Part shown: positions 20,900 through 31,320 of the stretch, piece after piece | Layout: each line of letters starts with the position of its first letter | Numbering within the stretch: position 1 is the first letter of the stretch | Source: Trichomonas tenax | Lineage: Eukaryota; Parabasalia; Trichomonadida; Trichomonadidae | Assembly: GCA_023091735.1 (NCBI GenBank) | Contig: JALKBU010000268.1 | Coordinates: 1-53,066 of the forward strand | Length of the DNA stretch: 53,066 nucleotides | Reading direction: 5' to 3' | Made by a program: the position numbers and the translations under genes | The notes under the pieces: model-generated | The model's input: only the letters and a program-made list of their open reading frames with translations | Told to the model about the DNA's origin: nothing | Database searches by the model: none

Positions 20900-22711
20900 T
20901 GCTATGAATAATTCTTTATTTAACATTATGGAAGATGGAAATGAATACAATGATTTAGATGAAGTACCTTCTTATCAATATCGTTGTAAATTCATTTGGC
21001 TTCTTGAAGTCAAACATTCACTATATTGAAATTAAATGAAGGCTGCATATTTTTGGGATCATGAAGCTTTCTTGAACTTTATAGAAAATGATACAGATTC
21101 ATTCTAATATGACATTTATCAATGTTGTTGTTGAAACTCTTTCCATGGAATTTACAGTACATCACTAATGAACTTGTTGTGAATGCAAAAATCAGAACCA
21201 TAGACATGAGATATCGAACCTTATTTGCAATTACTTTCTTTCAATATTTATTGATAGTCCACCAAGAGATTCCATAGGGACATTATATAACACCCGCAAT
21301 GTTTGAACATAATATAGCAACAATTATTTTCGCTTCAAAAATATATATTAAAGATAATCAATATGAATATGATTTAAGGAACAATTCAATATTTGGCTAA
21401 AAATGGAATAATTAAAATCGATGGATTTCTAAATATGAGTGACTCTTCAATAATTGGTTGCACTTCTTACATGTGCACAGTTAAAACGCATTATAGTCCT
21501 GAAATTAAACAATCACAATTTTTGCACTGCAATGGTACTAAATTTATGGATTTAGTGGGTGAAGCAAAAATTCAGGAATCAAACATATCAGATCATATCA
21601 TCCACATGCTAGAATTTACTGATACAGTAAAAGGAAATAAAACGTATTTTGATTACTGTGTATTTTCCAAACTTTACTGTGATAATTTAATTTTTGCATC
21701 TAATTACATTAACAAAAGTAACATCTGCACCCGAGATTATTATACATAAAATTCCTGATATCGCAATAATCTTAAGCAGTTATGAACCACCTTCTGGCGA
21801 TTCTAAAATCATTGATATATCAACGTCTTCCTGTCAGGCATTTATACGAAATTGTATTTTCATAAACATCAAATCTCCTGCAAATTCATTGATTGTAGCA
21901 AAGTCCGAAGCATTTATTGCATTAGAAATTCAAAATTCATACTTCGAGAATTGTATAACAAATGCTTCTGGAATTTTCTTCGTTTCATCCTAATCGTTAT
22001 ATCGACATGTCATCAAATTACATTAAGAACTGCTATTCCATTTTCTTAGTTGGATACACTCATTCAGAACAATTCAAAACACATGTGAATTACACTTCTG
22101 CCATATATGATTTAAAACCCGCCGAAATCGAACATAGTTACAACTTGACAAGGATCAAAACACGATCTATTTATTATTCAAATAATACATTCAATTCACA
22201 TTCCCTTGACTATGTATTTACAACAGGTACCAGCATGAAAGATTTTGCTAATAAGACTATAGATTTAAACATGGGTTACTGCAATAATGTGAATATCAAA
22301 AATGTAGAATTCTTCGTTCGGTGCTATATTTTCAATATAAGTAAATGCAACTTCATTGAGTTTCGCATCAACTTTACTGACATAGGCAATGAATCAAGCA
22401 TGGTTTACAATTGCGTATTTGATCGAAGCATTATCCATGATTTTATATCCGGTAGCACATCAAATTGTGTCGTAGATCAAGACACACAGTGCAGCTATTA
22501 CGATAATCAATTAGTTGCAAACTGGACAATCCCAACACCAGTGCCTAAGGATACAAGGCTGCCAACATATATAATAGCTATTATCTGCATTGCTGTTTGT
22601 GCAGTTGTTATGACACCATTCTTAGTCTATGTATTTTATTTCAGGAAGCGTGTCGTAAAGTTCGAAGAGTGCCACGAGCTTGAAATGAATGTAATGCAAG
22701 ACTTCGGATGA
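20900..22711 (+). pseudogene. decayed surface membrane protein gene (beta-helix-like ectodomain)
   Basis: Three overlapping plus-strand frames follow each other (21393-21749, 21694-21993, 21962-22711), each in the next frame, so at least two frameshifts break the gene. Upstream, from about 20900, is further degenerate coding sequence with stops. The frames encode short beta-strand-like turns typical of right-handed beta-helix repeats (IRNCIFINI, IQNSYFENC, VYNCVFDRSI) with many N-glycosylation sites. A membrane helix (YIIAIICIAVCAVVMTPFLV) and a short basic-acidic tail (HELEMNVMQDFG) end it. This is the layout of trichomonad BspA/Pmp-type surface proteins. The last frame alone (249 aa) could still be translated as a truncated membrane protein. 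The gene is convergent with the beta-barrel gene; stops lie about 40 bases apart. Confidence 0.65.
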
Positions 22712-22972
22712 TCTATTAAAAATTAAACATTTACAATTTTAACAATAAACCTATTGATTGAATGTCATAAACAATCCAAACTTTATTGGGAATTCGAAAT
22801 TGAAATCCTTCGCGGCTGTCAATGACAAGTTGAATTCATTATTTATCTTCTTGACCACAGCAATCTTCATTAACTTAGATGTGTCTGCAGCAAATTCGAA
22901 TGAATATGGACCGTGTTTATATTTTGCATCAGCAACAAAATACAAAGATTCAGATTTTTCGAAGCCAAGATG
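22676..22972. repeat. segmental duplication, copy 1
   Basis: This 297-base stretch covers the last codons of the surface pseudogene, the short spacer, and the last ~74 codons of the convergent beta-barrel gene. It is repeated at 27214-27509. From about 22741 to 22972 I see no difference between the copies; the first ~65 bases differ at several positions and by one indel. Confidence 0.9.
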
Positions 22973-23797
22973 GACATTAACATCTTTGCATGGTGAACCT
23001 TCGACTATAGATGTGATCTTCTTTTCTTGAGGCTGATATTGCAATTCAAAATTGAAATTGCGATATCTGAGCATATAATAAAGTAAATAAGATATATCAT
23101 GCGATATAATATCATATGTGAAGTGAGATACAAGTCTGAATGGCGGTAATCGCGCTGAAATTTGTCCTTTAATTTGTTTTGGAATGCTTAATGTAGTTGA
23201 TGTATCAAATGAAATCAATGTATCAATTTGAGCGATTCCATTATAGTTGTGAAGTAATTTAGCATTGATTTGTTTCGTTTCAGAATTAAATGTTAACTTT
23301 GACTGAACAAACATCGGTAATTTGCCAACTTGCGCAATTTTTGTTCTTGTGCTGATGATAGTTTTGAGATCATTTATTGGATATAACGAAATATCAATAT
23401 AACGTGAAGGAATCTTTGGAATTATTTCAAGATATCTGCTCTCTTTGAGAACCTCAGTCCTGATACCAAAATGATCATTAAAATATTCAGTTTTAAGAAG
23501 AGGAAAAGTTAAAGATTGATTAAATCCGTTAACTGTGATTTGAAATGAATAATTACTGCTTGAAACCTTTAATTGGGTGACATTTAAACCCTCTATCAGA
23601 TTTCTACCGCAATCTTTCAATCGTGGAGCTTCATTAAACATCATTTTATTATAAATGGGCCTTGCAAAATAATTGAGGGGACAATATTCATATTTTGACA
23701 CCAATTTTATCAGAATGCTGAGATAGTTGTTTCTTGATGAAAATTCAATTGCTGTTTTTATTCCTTGACCTAGCATTTGAATCCCGGCTTTCTTCAT
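22751..23797 (-). CDS. beta-barrel outer-membrane protein, Tom40/porin-like (hydrogenosomal candidate)
   Basis: The 348-residue protein has no long hydrophobic helix but alternates polar and non-polar residues throughout, as in beta barrels (FNFELQYQPQ, SLYFVADAKY, GPYSFEFAAD, NEFNLSLTAA). The C-terminus, FEFPIKFGLFMTFNQ, contains a good beta-signal (polar-x-Gly-x-x-hydrophobic-x-hydrophobic: K-F-G-L-F-M-T-F), the mark by which the sorting machinery inserts mitochondrial and hydrogenosomal barrels. The length fits Tom40 or VDAC relatives. So I infer an outer-membrane channel of the hydrogenosome; whether it imports proteins or metabolites is not visible. Start at ATG 23797; a stop lies shortly upstream in frame. 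Its 3' end is duplicated at 27288-27509. Confidence 0.6.
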   Translation of the reverse strand: MKKAGIQMLGQGIKTAIEFSSRNNYLSILIKLVSKYEYCPLNYFARPIYNKMMFNEAPRLKDCGRNLIEGLNVTQLKVSSSNYSFQITVNGFNQSLTFPLLKTEYFNDHFGIRTEVLKESRYLEIIPKIPSRYIDISLYPINDLKTIISTRTKIAQVGKLPMFVQSKLTFNSETKQINAKLLHNYNGIAQIDTLISFDTSTTLSIPKQIKGQISARLPPFRLVSHFTYDIISHDISYLLYYMLRYRNFNFELQYQPQEKKITSIVEGSPCKDVNVHLGFEKSESLYFVADAKYKHGPYSFEFAADTSKLMKIAVVKKINNEFNLSLTAAKDFNFEFPIKFGLFMTFNQ

Positions 23798-24511
23798 CTG
23801 TTCACAAGTAGAAAAAGAATTGAGCTACATTGGTATTTTAGGAATGATAGAATTGTTCTTTTCCTGCATTCCTGAATACATTTGGCAGGTGCATTTATTG
23901 ATTTCATATTTATGCCATATTCAAACATATTTGTATGCACAATAAAGATTCCTTTTGCTGGATCTTTATTTTTATATTGTCGAAGAATTCATTTTTGAAA
24001 GGTTGATTAAGCAGTTCGAAAGAGTCAGGGAATATGTGTACCTCGGTTGCTATTTGTGTTAAAACACGTTTGGATGGTCAAGAACAATCATTTTGGTAAG
24101 GTGAAGTTTTATTTTTATATTGTTCCAATTTCTTAAACAGAGAAACTTATTTCGACGAAATATCATTATTTGCCATTGCATATCATTATAGTAACAAACA
24201 GAAAAAATATATGGAGAAATAGAAATATTATATTTTCTGATATCCCTTAATACTGAAATCAATGCGAACCACATGTGTAGGCTTTTAGCATTTGATATTT
24301 TTAGTTTGTATACTTCATGATGAATTTCAAGAGAAATTCTATTGCAGGGAAATACAAATGAATAAGATCATATAACTGAACAAAATGTTTATATAATTCG
24401 AGGCTATTTCAATTAATATAATGAGAGTAAATTCGATATCATGAAGAATGATATCCATAACAAAATTACCTCAAATGGAAACTATTTGGACTTCCAGTTT
24501 TTGATAAAGAA
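23798..24511. other. intergenic, probably degenerate
   Basis: One 71-codon minus-strand frame (24059-24274) has no recognisable content. The stretch lies inside the accessory region between two decayed surface genes and may consist of old gene remnants. Confidence 0.4.
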
Positions 24512-24853
24512 TTATAATTCATTATTAGTAAAATAAACTTTTGCATATAATGCAACTTTAGTTTCTATGTCAATAGAGTTGAAGATCCATAATAGAATGG
24601 TTTCGATATCAAATGATAATTCAGTTCCAATAACAACAATGATTTCTTTGAGAAGTTTGTAATCATGTTGGCAAGCTTCTGATGCTGTGGAAGAGCTGCA
24701 TACGGCGTCATATTTATCTCTCGCTGCTTGCCAAGCGCCTATTGATATATCTTCTAGTCCAACGATACAATAGATTACTGATACTCCAGTAAAGACGGTA
24801 CCCAAAAGAAAGACTAACTTTTGGCAGAAGTCCATTTTATCCATTATGTCCAT
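24512..24853 (-). CDS. small hypothetical protein with one N-terminal membrane helix
   Basis: The 113-residue frame starts MDIMDKMDFCQ and has a hydrophobic helix at residues ~12-33 (LVFLLGTVFTGVSVIYCIVGL). A Cys-containing segment follows (VCSSSTASEACQHDY) and then a second moderately hydrophobic stretch (residues ~68-90). It could be a signal-anchored small protein or a fragment of a larger membrane-protein gene. No family recognised. It sits in a degenerate region, so a relic is quite possible. Confidence 0.35.
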   Translation of the reverse strand: MDIMDKMDFCQKLVFLLGTVFTGVSVIYCIVGLEDISIGAWQAARDKYDAVCSSSTASEACQHDYKLLKEIIVVIGTELSFDIETILLWIFNSIDIETKVALYAKVYFTNNEL

Positions 24854-25484
24854 GAGTTAGTGCTTGATTATGCTTTAGAAAAATGAAGTGACTGCAAGGT
24901 TGTGAACTTTTCGTTATTTGAATGAGAGATACTTTAGCACAAATCATATCGATATCTCTTATATTTATAATTAATATGCTCTTACATATGGTTCGAATAA
25001 GAATACGCAGTTAATTTTTGCATCAGTTTTACGTTATCGTATTTTCAGAGAACAATCTTTTTTTTCAATACATAAAAACAATACTTCAAAGTTCATTTTA
25101 AGTTTAACTGTTGAAAGGCATTACTCTATGTTTTAATTTGACGTTTCAGTGTTATCTCAGTTTTTTATCTGATCTCTTTCTAAGCAATCGCTCTTCTATT
25201 GTTTCACTGCATATATATATAATATTCTCATTATATACAAATTACAAATTTTATTTTATTGATTTGTTTTCGTCAATTATCAATGCTTTGATGCATGAAT
25301 CATATTCATCAATATCAAATAAAATAAAGGTTCATAAATTTTGACAAAGGATCGAAAATCTTTATCCTATAAACGATATTGGAATTGATCAACTTTTTTT
25401 AATAAATATTAAAGAACTAATAACAGAGAACATAAGATATTGAAAATTTAATTTGAAAACAATACATAAATCACTTATTCCTAA
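24854..25484. other. intergenic, 630 bases
   Basis: Very AT-rich; a short (AT)n run lies near 25211-25225. No gene seen. ATCACTTATTCCTAA at about 25470-25484, directly before ATG 25485, resembles the local initiator and may be the old promoter of the second surface gene. Confidence 0.4.
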
Positions 25485-27243
25485 ATGCTTCTGAGCTTGG
25501 TTGCGCTATCAAATTTACAAATCGAAACCTCGAAAACAAGAATTCGAAGTGCCAATTTATCAGAATCAGATTTCCTAATTAATTGCGAAGTTATAAATGA
25601 TTCAGAGTATCATTATGGTGAAGTTAAATCATTTGAGCTTGTTTTGTATGATGTTTGCTTTGTTGGAAATGTTATATTCACCACTCCTGAAGAAGTATAC
25701 ACTCAAGTAATGTTACTCATAAAATTAGAAGACGATTCATTTGAATATCACGATCCAACAAATTATAGTTCAGAATTATTTGGTATCTTAGGTATTTCTG
25801 ATGCCCCAGCAATCTCAAAATTTTCTCACAAAATGACAGTCCGAACAGAAACAATATACTATGCCCATATTCCATTTTCTGAGGGTCGTATTAGATAAAT
25901 TGTTGCAACAGTTACAAACATTTCCCCGTTTATTTCAACTTCAATTGGCGTCATAAAGTAGATTTTCTAACAATTGCTACAACAAGGAAGTGTTCCTATG
26001 AATATCATGACTTGACATATGAGTTCTCTATATTTGATTTCAACGATGGTAGAGTATTAAATAGCGCCGAATCATCAGATTCACTCGGAACTTTCTCACA
26101 TATTTCAATTGCTATTTTCTCTGAAAATCTCATGGGTAGAGGGAGCGTTAGAATTTCAAATATCTGCACCCAAGATAGTGATCCATTTGATAAACATAAG
26201 GTATATTTTGCTGCCCCTGATACAGAAAATCAAGGAGATGTCCTCACAATATCAAATGGTGATGGATCAGATGTTACATCAACCGCAACAACTTATAGTT
26301 CATCAACTTACAATTGGGATGATTCTACAACTTCTAGTTCAACATCTTCATCTTATTATTCAGATGATACTACAACTATTAGATCAGTAATTCACACTGA
26401 TTCATTTTCGTCTTCTTTGTCTTCTTTAGGCATCGATAAGTCCACCTAAGATCCGATTTCAACCTTCATTTAGGACTGCAAAGGAATTATTTTCACTTCA
26501 TTTGAACTCAGATTTGATGAAACGAAATGCATGATTCGAGATATCATTAATGAACCCAATAATTTGTTCAGAATTGATGTTCATTTTAATTTGAGAGACT
26601 TTGCCACCACTTTGGGTATTGATAACATTCCACCAATTACGTAGTTCTCATCCAAGAATATTGATCCAGAAATTGTTAAAATTGCAAGAGTTAACGGATA
26701 GAATACTGCTGGAAGGAAAGTTTCTGAAAAAGTTATCATATTCTAATACAAATGAAACACAAACAATTTGTTTGAACTTCGTTCAAAATCAAGGGATTTT
26801 CCATATGGATACATTTAAGTTTTCATTAGCAAATAACTGCTATTATTTTCACGAAGATTTAGACACAAATACATTTTTATCACAATAATAACGGAAAAAG
26901 TTTTGACATCAAAGATAAATAAGAATATTTCTATCCATCAATGACTCTGCCTGCATTTCAAATTTCTTCAAATATACGGATATTCCTGCCGAAGTACATA
27001 CTAATATATTCATGAATTGTGGCGATAAAGATAATTTTCTCGCACCAAAAGAAATAGCACAATATTCAACTTGATTTGGAAAGTTGAATAAGCGACTACA
27101 CCAATTGATTGCTATGACTAGATTACAGACCATCTTCTTACTATTTTGATGATACAGATGTCGCAATTACAACCAGAAGAAAATAACATGACAGCTCATT
27201 TTATATTATAATAGAGCTTGAAATGAAGGGAATGCAAGACTTT
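25485..27243 (+). pseudogene. second decayed surface-protein gene
   Basis: An open frame runs from ATG 25485 to TAA 25896-25898, and reading goes on sensibly in the same frame (IVATVTNISPFISTSIG) to another stop. It resumes in a new frame at about 25970 (DFLTIATTRKCSYEYHDLTY into FSIFDFNDGRVLNS), ends in a Ser/Thr-rich stretch at 26270-26430, and continues with more stops past 26449. The final bases (27214-27243) match the C-terminal tail of the first surface pseudogene. So this is a full-length but heavily mutated gene of a probable surface protein: beta-rich repeats, Ser/Thr-rich stalk, short tail. At least three nonsense or frameshift lesions are visible. Whether both relics belong to one family upstream of the tail is not certain. 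Confidence 0.6.
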
Positions 27244-27509
27244 GGATGTTCGATTAAAAATAAACGTTTACAATTTTAACAATAAACCTATTGATTGAAT
27301 GTCATAAACAATCCAAACTTTATTGGGAATTCGAAATTGAAATCCTTCGCGGCTGTCAATGACAAGTTGAATTCATTATTTATCTTCTTGACCACAGCAA
27401 TCTTCATTAACTTAGATGTGTCTGCAGCAAATTCGAATGAATATGGACCGTGTTTATATTTTGCATCAGCAACAAAATACAAAGATTCAGATTTTTCGAA
27501 GCCAAGATG
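27214..27509. repeat. segmental duplication, copy 2 (truncated beta-barrel 3' end)
   Basis: This is the partner of 22676-22972. The minus strand at 27288-27509 encodes the last ~74 codons of the beta-barrel protein with no promoter or start, so it is a non-functional fragment. Identity ends abruptly after GCCAAGATG at 27509. Confidence 0.9.
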
Positions 27510-27510
27510 C

Positions 27511-27550
27511 GATTTGTTTTATACTTATTTGCGGTTATATAAAACAAATC
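27511..27550. repeat. 13-bp perfect inverted repeat at duplication breakpoint
   Basis: GATTTGTTTTATA (27511-27523) and its exact complement (27538-27550) are separated by 14 bases. The hairpin begins two bases after the duplicated sequence ends. It may mark the point of breakage or template switching. Confidence 0.75.
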
Positions 27551-27751
27551 AGATTGACTGGTTTCATATTAAAATGATGAACATTCATATAAAAGAAAAA
27601 TACCACTATCATACTAATAATGAAGATTTTAGATTCCCAGACCTTTGTGACCTAAAGGTATTGATTTGTCAGAAATGTTGATGAGTCACTTTTTAGGCAA
27701 AAATTTTGTACTTATTATCATTGAAGGAAAAATAATCGTCAAAAGTTTTTG

Positions 27752-30277
27752 ATGTTTAATTTCTCGCACGAAACTGTTGGAAAAGTGATTTCGAGGCCAG
27801 ATCACACCCTCAACTTCTGCATCCTCGCGCACGTCGACCACGGAAAGACAACGCTCTGCGATCACTTGCTTTCAAGTAATTCGATTATTACCAAAGAACT
27901 TGCAGGCGAAGTCCGCTACATGGACTGTCTTCAGGCAGAGCGCGAACGAAACATCACAATGAAAACATCCGCTGTCTCATTAATCTACAGAAAAGAGAAT
28001 GAATTATTCTATCTCACTGTCGTCGACTCTCCAGGACACGTGGACTTCGAGGCAGAAGTTTCTAACGCCGTGAGACTCTCCGACGGTTGTTTAATCCTCG
28101 TCGACGCAGTAGAAGGCGTATGTGTCCAAACAGAACTTGTTTTGAGATGTGCTTTCAACAATAACCTCAAACCAATCTTAGTCATCAACAAAGTTGACAG
28201 GCTGTTCACAGAACTCGATTTATCGCCTGAAGACGCAGAACTTCATTTAGAGCAATTATTACAACAAGTTAATGCAGCAACATTACAAGAAGATCCACCA
28301 TTCGATCCATCAATGGGAAATGTCGTGTTTGTATCGTGTATAGGCAAATGGGGATTCACTATTCCGGATATTTCAAATCAATATGCAGAAAAATTGGGAT
28401 TCACACCAGAAAAGGCAGCTGATCTCTTCTGGGGTCTCAAGTATTGGGATCCAAAGACAAAATTAATTACAAAACGTAAGCCAACACCGCAATCAAAGAC
28501 ATTCTTCCAACAAGTCATTTTAACACCGATTTGGAAAGCATACCAAGAAAAAGCAGATACTGCTGATCTCGCTCAGCGTCTTAAAGTCCAAGCAGGACCA
28601 AGAGATTCAGCAATTAACGTTATTTCAAAGTGGATTCCTCTTTCAAACACTCTTCTCGCTGCAATCGTCAAATTCCTCCCAACGCCAGCTGTTGCACAGC
28701 CAAAGACCGTCCCTGTCATGTGCCCAGGTCTTCAGAATGAAAAGTATCAGCAGTTCTTAGAAGGAACAACAAAAGTCGATAAAACAGCACCATTAATTGC
28801 ATTTGGACCAAAAATTGTTCACGGCGCAATGCTTCACTTCCCGAAGGAGAAACATACATTCGTAATGTACGTCAGGGTCTACTCTGGCACAATCAAGCCA
28901 GGCGATGAACTGTATGTGAGACATGAAAAAGAAAACGCAACACAGAAGATTACCGTCAAAGGTCTTTACTTATTCATGGGTAATGATTTACTTGAGATCA
29001 CTTATGCGCCAGCTGGCTGTGTTGTTGGCATTGCTATTGATGAGGCAATCCTCAAGCAGAGCACTTTCTGCTGCCAGGAAGATTTCCCATTGTTCACATC
29101 TGTTACACACAATGCGCAGCCAATTGTCAACGTTTCTATCGAAGCTTTGAGGATTTCAGACCAAGCGACACTTCTTAAGGGTGCTGAGTTACTTGCAAGG
29201 ATCGATCCTGCTGTCAGGATATCCAATGAAGAGAATGGACAGTTGATTCTTCATTGCATGGGTGAAGTCCACCTTCAGTTCTGCATCGATGAACTCAAAG
29301 AACATTTGGCTAAAGTTGAGTTCACTACATCACTTCCTCTCGTTCCATGTAAGGAAACAGTCATTGGCGAAAACACAGAACTCAAACCAGTTACAATGGG
29401 AAGAACAACAATTACTTCTAAGTGCTTCAAACTCAGCCGAGAAGTTGTTGAAATTTTGGCTCAACAGAACTCTTGGGAGGCGAAGGAACTTCAAACTGCT
29501 CTCAAGGATTTGTTACCAAATCATTACGATAAGATCATTGCTGCTGGTCCAACAGGCAGCTGCGCAAACATATTAATTTGCCCTGATACATATAAAGATT
29601 TGCACAACTCTCTTGCAGCAGGTTTCAGATTGTGTGTTTCTGCAGGTCCATTGTGCGAAGAACCACTTTACAGTGTTGCTTTCATCGTCGAGAAAGTTGA
29701 AATCAAGCAGCTCACACTCGCATATTTGCTTCAAGATGATGACGATGATGCATTCGTTTCAACAAAGAATTCTCCATTGCAGTTTGGTGAATCAATCGCT
29801 TGCGCTAAGGAATCATTTAGACAGGCGTTCTTAGGTGCCATGCCAAGAATCATGGAGCCATTATACAGGTGCGATGTCCAGTGTGATTACTCAGTTGTAG
29901 GAAGAGCTTATGATATTTTGCTTCAGCATAGATGCGACATCACTGAAGAGAAATCCAAGGAAGGAACAAACTCATGTCTCATCACATCATACTTACCAGT
30001 TATTGAAAGTTTCGGTTTCCCGAATGACTTGAGATCTAAGACATCAGGAAAGGCACATCCGCAGTTGGCTTTCAGCCATTACCAGCTTGTTGAAGATGAT
30101 CCATTCTGGAAGCCTCAGACAGAAGAAGAACTCGAAGAATACGGTAAAGATGGTAAAGAGCTCAAACCAAACGTCTCTAAGCAGATCATCGAAACAGTTA
30201 GAAAGAGAAAAGGTATCTGGACAGACAACATTGAACAGAAAGCAGATAAGCGTGCAACAATTTCACGCAATAAATAG
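27752..30277 (+). CDS. EFL1: EFL1/Ria1-type GTPase (60S subunit maturation)
   Basis: ATG at 27752 gives 841 residues; the longer frame uses TTG. The GTPase motifs are intact: AHVDHGKT (residues 26-33), DSPGH (~92-96) and NKVD (~145). EF-2-like domains II-V follow. The family is fixed by YMDCLQAERERNITMKTSA and by the C-terminus, ESFGFPNDLRSKTSGKAHPQ followed by FSHYQLVEDDPFW and a basic VRKRKGIW end, which are hallmarks of EFL1 and not of eEF2. There is no diphthamide-type domain IV tip. EFL1 works with SBDS to release the anti-association factor Tif6/eIF6 from late cytoplasmic pre-60S particles, using GTP hydrolysis. Animal and yeast proteins are ~1100 aa; this one lacks their long insertions. 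GTCAAAAGTTTTTG just upstream may be the initiator. Confidence 0.92.
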   Translation: MFNFSHETVGKVISRPDHTLNFCILAHVDHGKTTLCDHLLSSNSIITKELAGEVRYMDCLQAERERNITMKTSAVSLIYRKENELFYLTVVDSPGHVDFEAEVSNAVRLSDGCLILVDAVEGVCVQTELVLRCAFNNNLKPILVINKVDRLFTELDLSPEDAELHLEQLLQQVNAATLQEDPPFDPSMGNVVFVSCIGKWGFTIPDISNQYAEKLGFTPEKAADLFWGLKYWDPKTKLITKRKPTPQSKTFFQQVILTPIWKAYQEKADTADLAQRLKVQAGPRDSAINVISKWIPLSNTLLAAIVKFLPTPAVAQPKTVPVMCPGLQNEKYQQFLEGTTKVDKTAPLIAFGPKIVHGAMLHFPKEKHTFVMYVRVYSGTIKPGDELYVRHEKENATQKITVKGLYLFMGNDLLEITYAPAGCVVGIAIDEAILKQSTFCCQEDFPLFTSVTHNAQPIVNVSIEALRISDQATLLKGAELLARIDPAVRISNEENGQLILHCMGEVHLQFCIDELKEHLAKVEFTTSLPLVPCKETVIGENTELKPVTMGRTTITSKCFKLSREVVEILAQQNSWEAKELQTALKDLLPNHYDKIIAAGPTGSCANILICPDTYKDLHNSLAAGFRLCVSAGPLCEEPLYSVAFIVEKVEIKQLTLAYLLQDDDDDAFVSTKNSPLQFGESIACAKESFRQAFLGAMPRIMEPLYRCDVQCDYSVVGRAYDILLQHRCDITEEKSKEGTNSCLITSYLPVIESFGFPNDLRSKTSGKAHPQLAFSHYQLVEDDPFWKPQTEEELEEYGKDGKELKPNVSKQIIETVRKRKGIWTDNIEQKADKRATISRNK

Positions 30278-30466
30278 AGATAGAATAAATAATAATGTTA
30301 TTTCTCATATATCTACAATTACCACATTATATCCAAATCTATCAATATCTTCCCAAAAATACTATTTTGATATTTATTTGATAGTTTTTTTGAATCAAAC
30401 AAATGAAGCTTAAATCAGTGACAAAAGAGTTTCCTAGTGCAAAACAAGGTATTTAATAAACAACAT

Positions 30467-31132
30467 TCAAGAGATCACCTTTTTCTCTATAATATAAATA
30501 TAATGAGCGCTTCCATGCTTACCCATGAAGATCGGACGGTGGTAAATTAGTGGAATTTTCTCTTTTCTCATGGCAGGATATCTCTGGCTTGGCGCAGAGT
30601 ACGTTATTTGCATTAATTTGCCTCCTGGTTTGAGAACTCTGTGAATTTCCTGCATTGCAGCCCATATTATGTCATCTCCATCGACGCCACATGAAATTGC
30701 GTCGAAAGTTCCTTTATCAAAGACAAAATCAAATGAATTATCCTGAAAATCTAATTTAGAGCAATCCATAACTTTCCATTCTAGTCTAGTTTCTGATTTA
30801 TAGCGCTCTGACATCTCTTTGATCGCGTTTGGAGATACATCGATCGATACAATTTTAGAAAAGTATTTCTGCGGCATATCATATGACATTGGAGAGTCTC
30901 CGCATCCTATGTTAAGTGCGGCTGCGTTTTCCTTTAAATGGTCTTTTATTTGTTCTTCAATCACTTTCCATCCAAAATACCAATCATATTCACCATCTTT
31001 TGCATACACCGAATTCCAGTACTCGTGGCTGTCATATCTCGGCGCTTCATGCTCCTCTAAATCGTCGTCGCTGAAAACTAACTCATTTTCACTCTCTTCC
31101 ATCATTTTGACAAATAAATCTCTAATTGACAT
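30467..31132 (-). CDS. class I methyltransferase, EEF1AKMT4/METTL13-like
   Basis: The 221-residue enzyme has the SAM-binding fold: YWNSVYAKDGEYDWYFGW before motif I, motif I LNIGCGDSP (~73-81), an acidic strand end in SIDVS (~95), VMDCSKLDF, then VFDKGTFDAI. The last is typical of the EEF1AKMT4/METTL13 group (LEKGTLDAL), which methylate lysines of elongation factor eEF1A. HRVLKPGGKLMQITYSAP completes the Rossmann core. The acidic N-terminus (SDDDLEEHEAP) is extra. A start at Met10 (31105) is possible, since TTTGTCAAA before it resembles the initiator. It diverges from the derlin-like gene, with ~190 bases and three copies of the recurrent motif between them. Confidence 0.85.
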   Translation of the reverse strand: MSIRDLFVKMMEESENELVFSDDDLEEHEAPRYDSHEYWNSVYAKDGEYDWYFGWKVIEEQIKDHLKENAAALNIGCGDSPMSYDMPQKYFSKIVSIDVSPNAIKEMSERYKSETRLEWKVMDCSKLDFQDNSFDFVFDKGTFDAISCGVDGDDIIWAAMQEIHRVLKPGGKLMQITYSAPSQRYPAMRKEKIPLIYHRPIFMGKHGSAHYIYIIEKKVIS

Positions 31133-31290
31133 GTAGACTTATCATATTGATAAGTAAATTAAACTCTTTTGTCATGTAAAATAAAATTATCTGTGTAAAA
31201 GCCACTCTAAGGCTAATTGCGGAAATAATATTAAATCATAATTTCATCAAGTAAATTCATTTTTGTCATGTATTTTTTGAAATGCAAAAA
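31131..31290. promoter_or_regulatory. cluster of TTTTGTCATGTAAA motifs in a divergent promoter
   Basis: GACATGTAGAC at ~31128, TTTTGTCATGTAAAAT at ~31170 and TTTTTGTCATGTATTTT at ~31261 lie between the divergent methyltransferase and derlin-like genes. Same motif as at 18.6 and 38.1 kb. Confidence 0.55.
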
Positions 31291-31320
31291 TGTAAAATAG
31301 AAATGGCAAATATTAAATAA

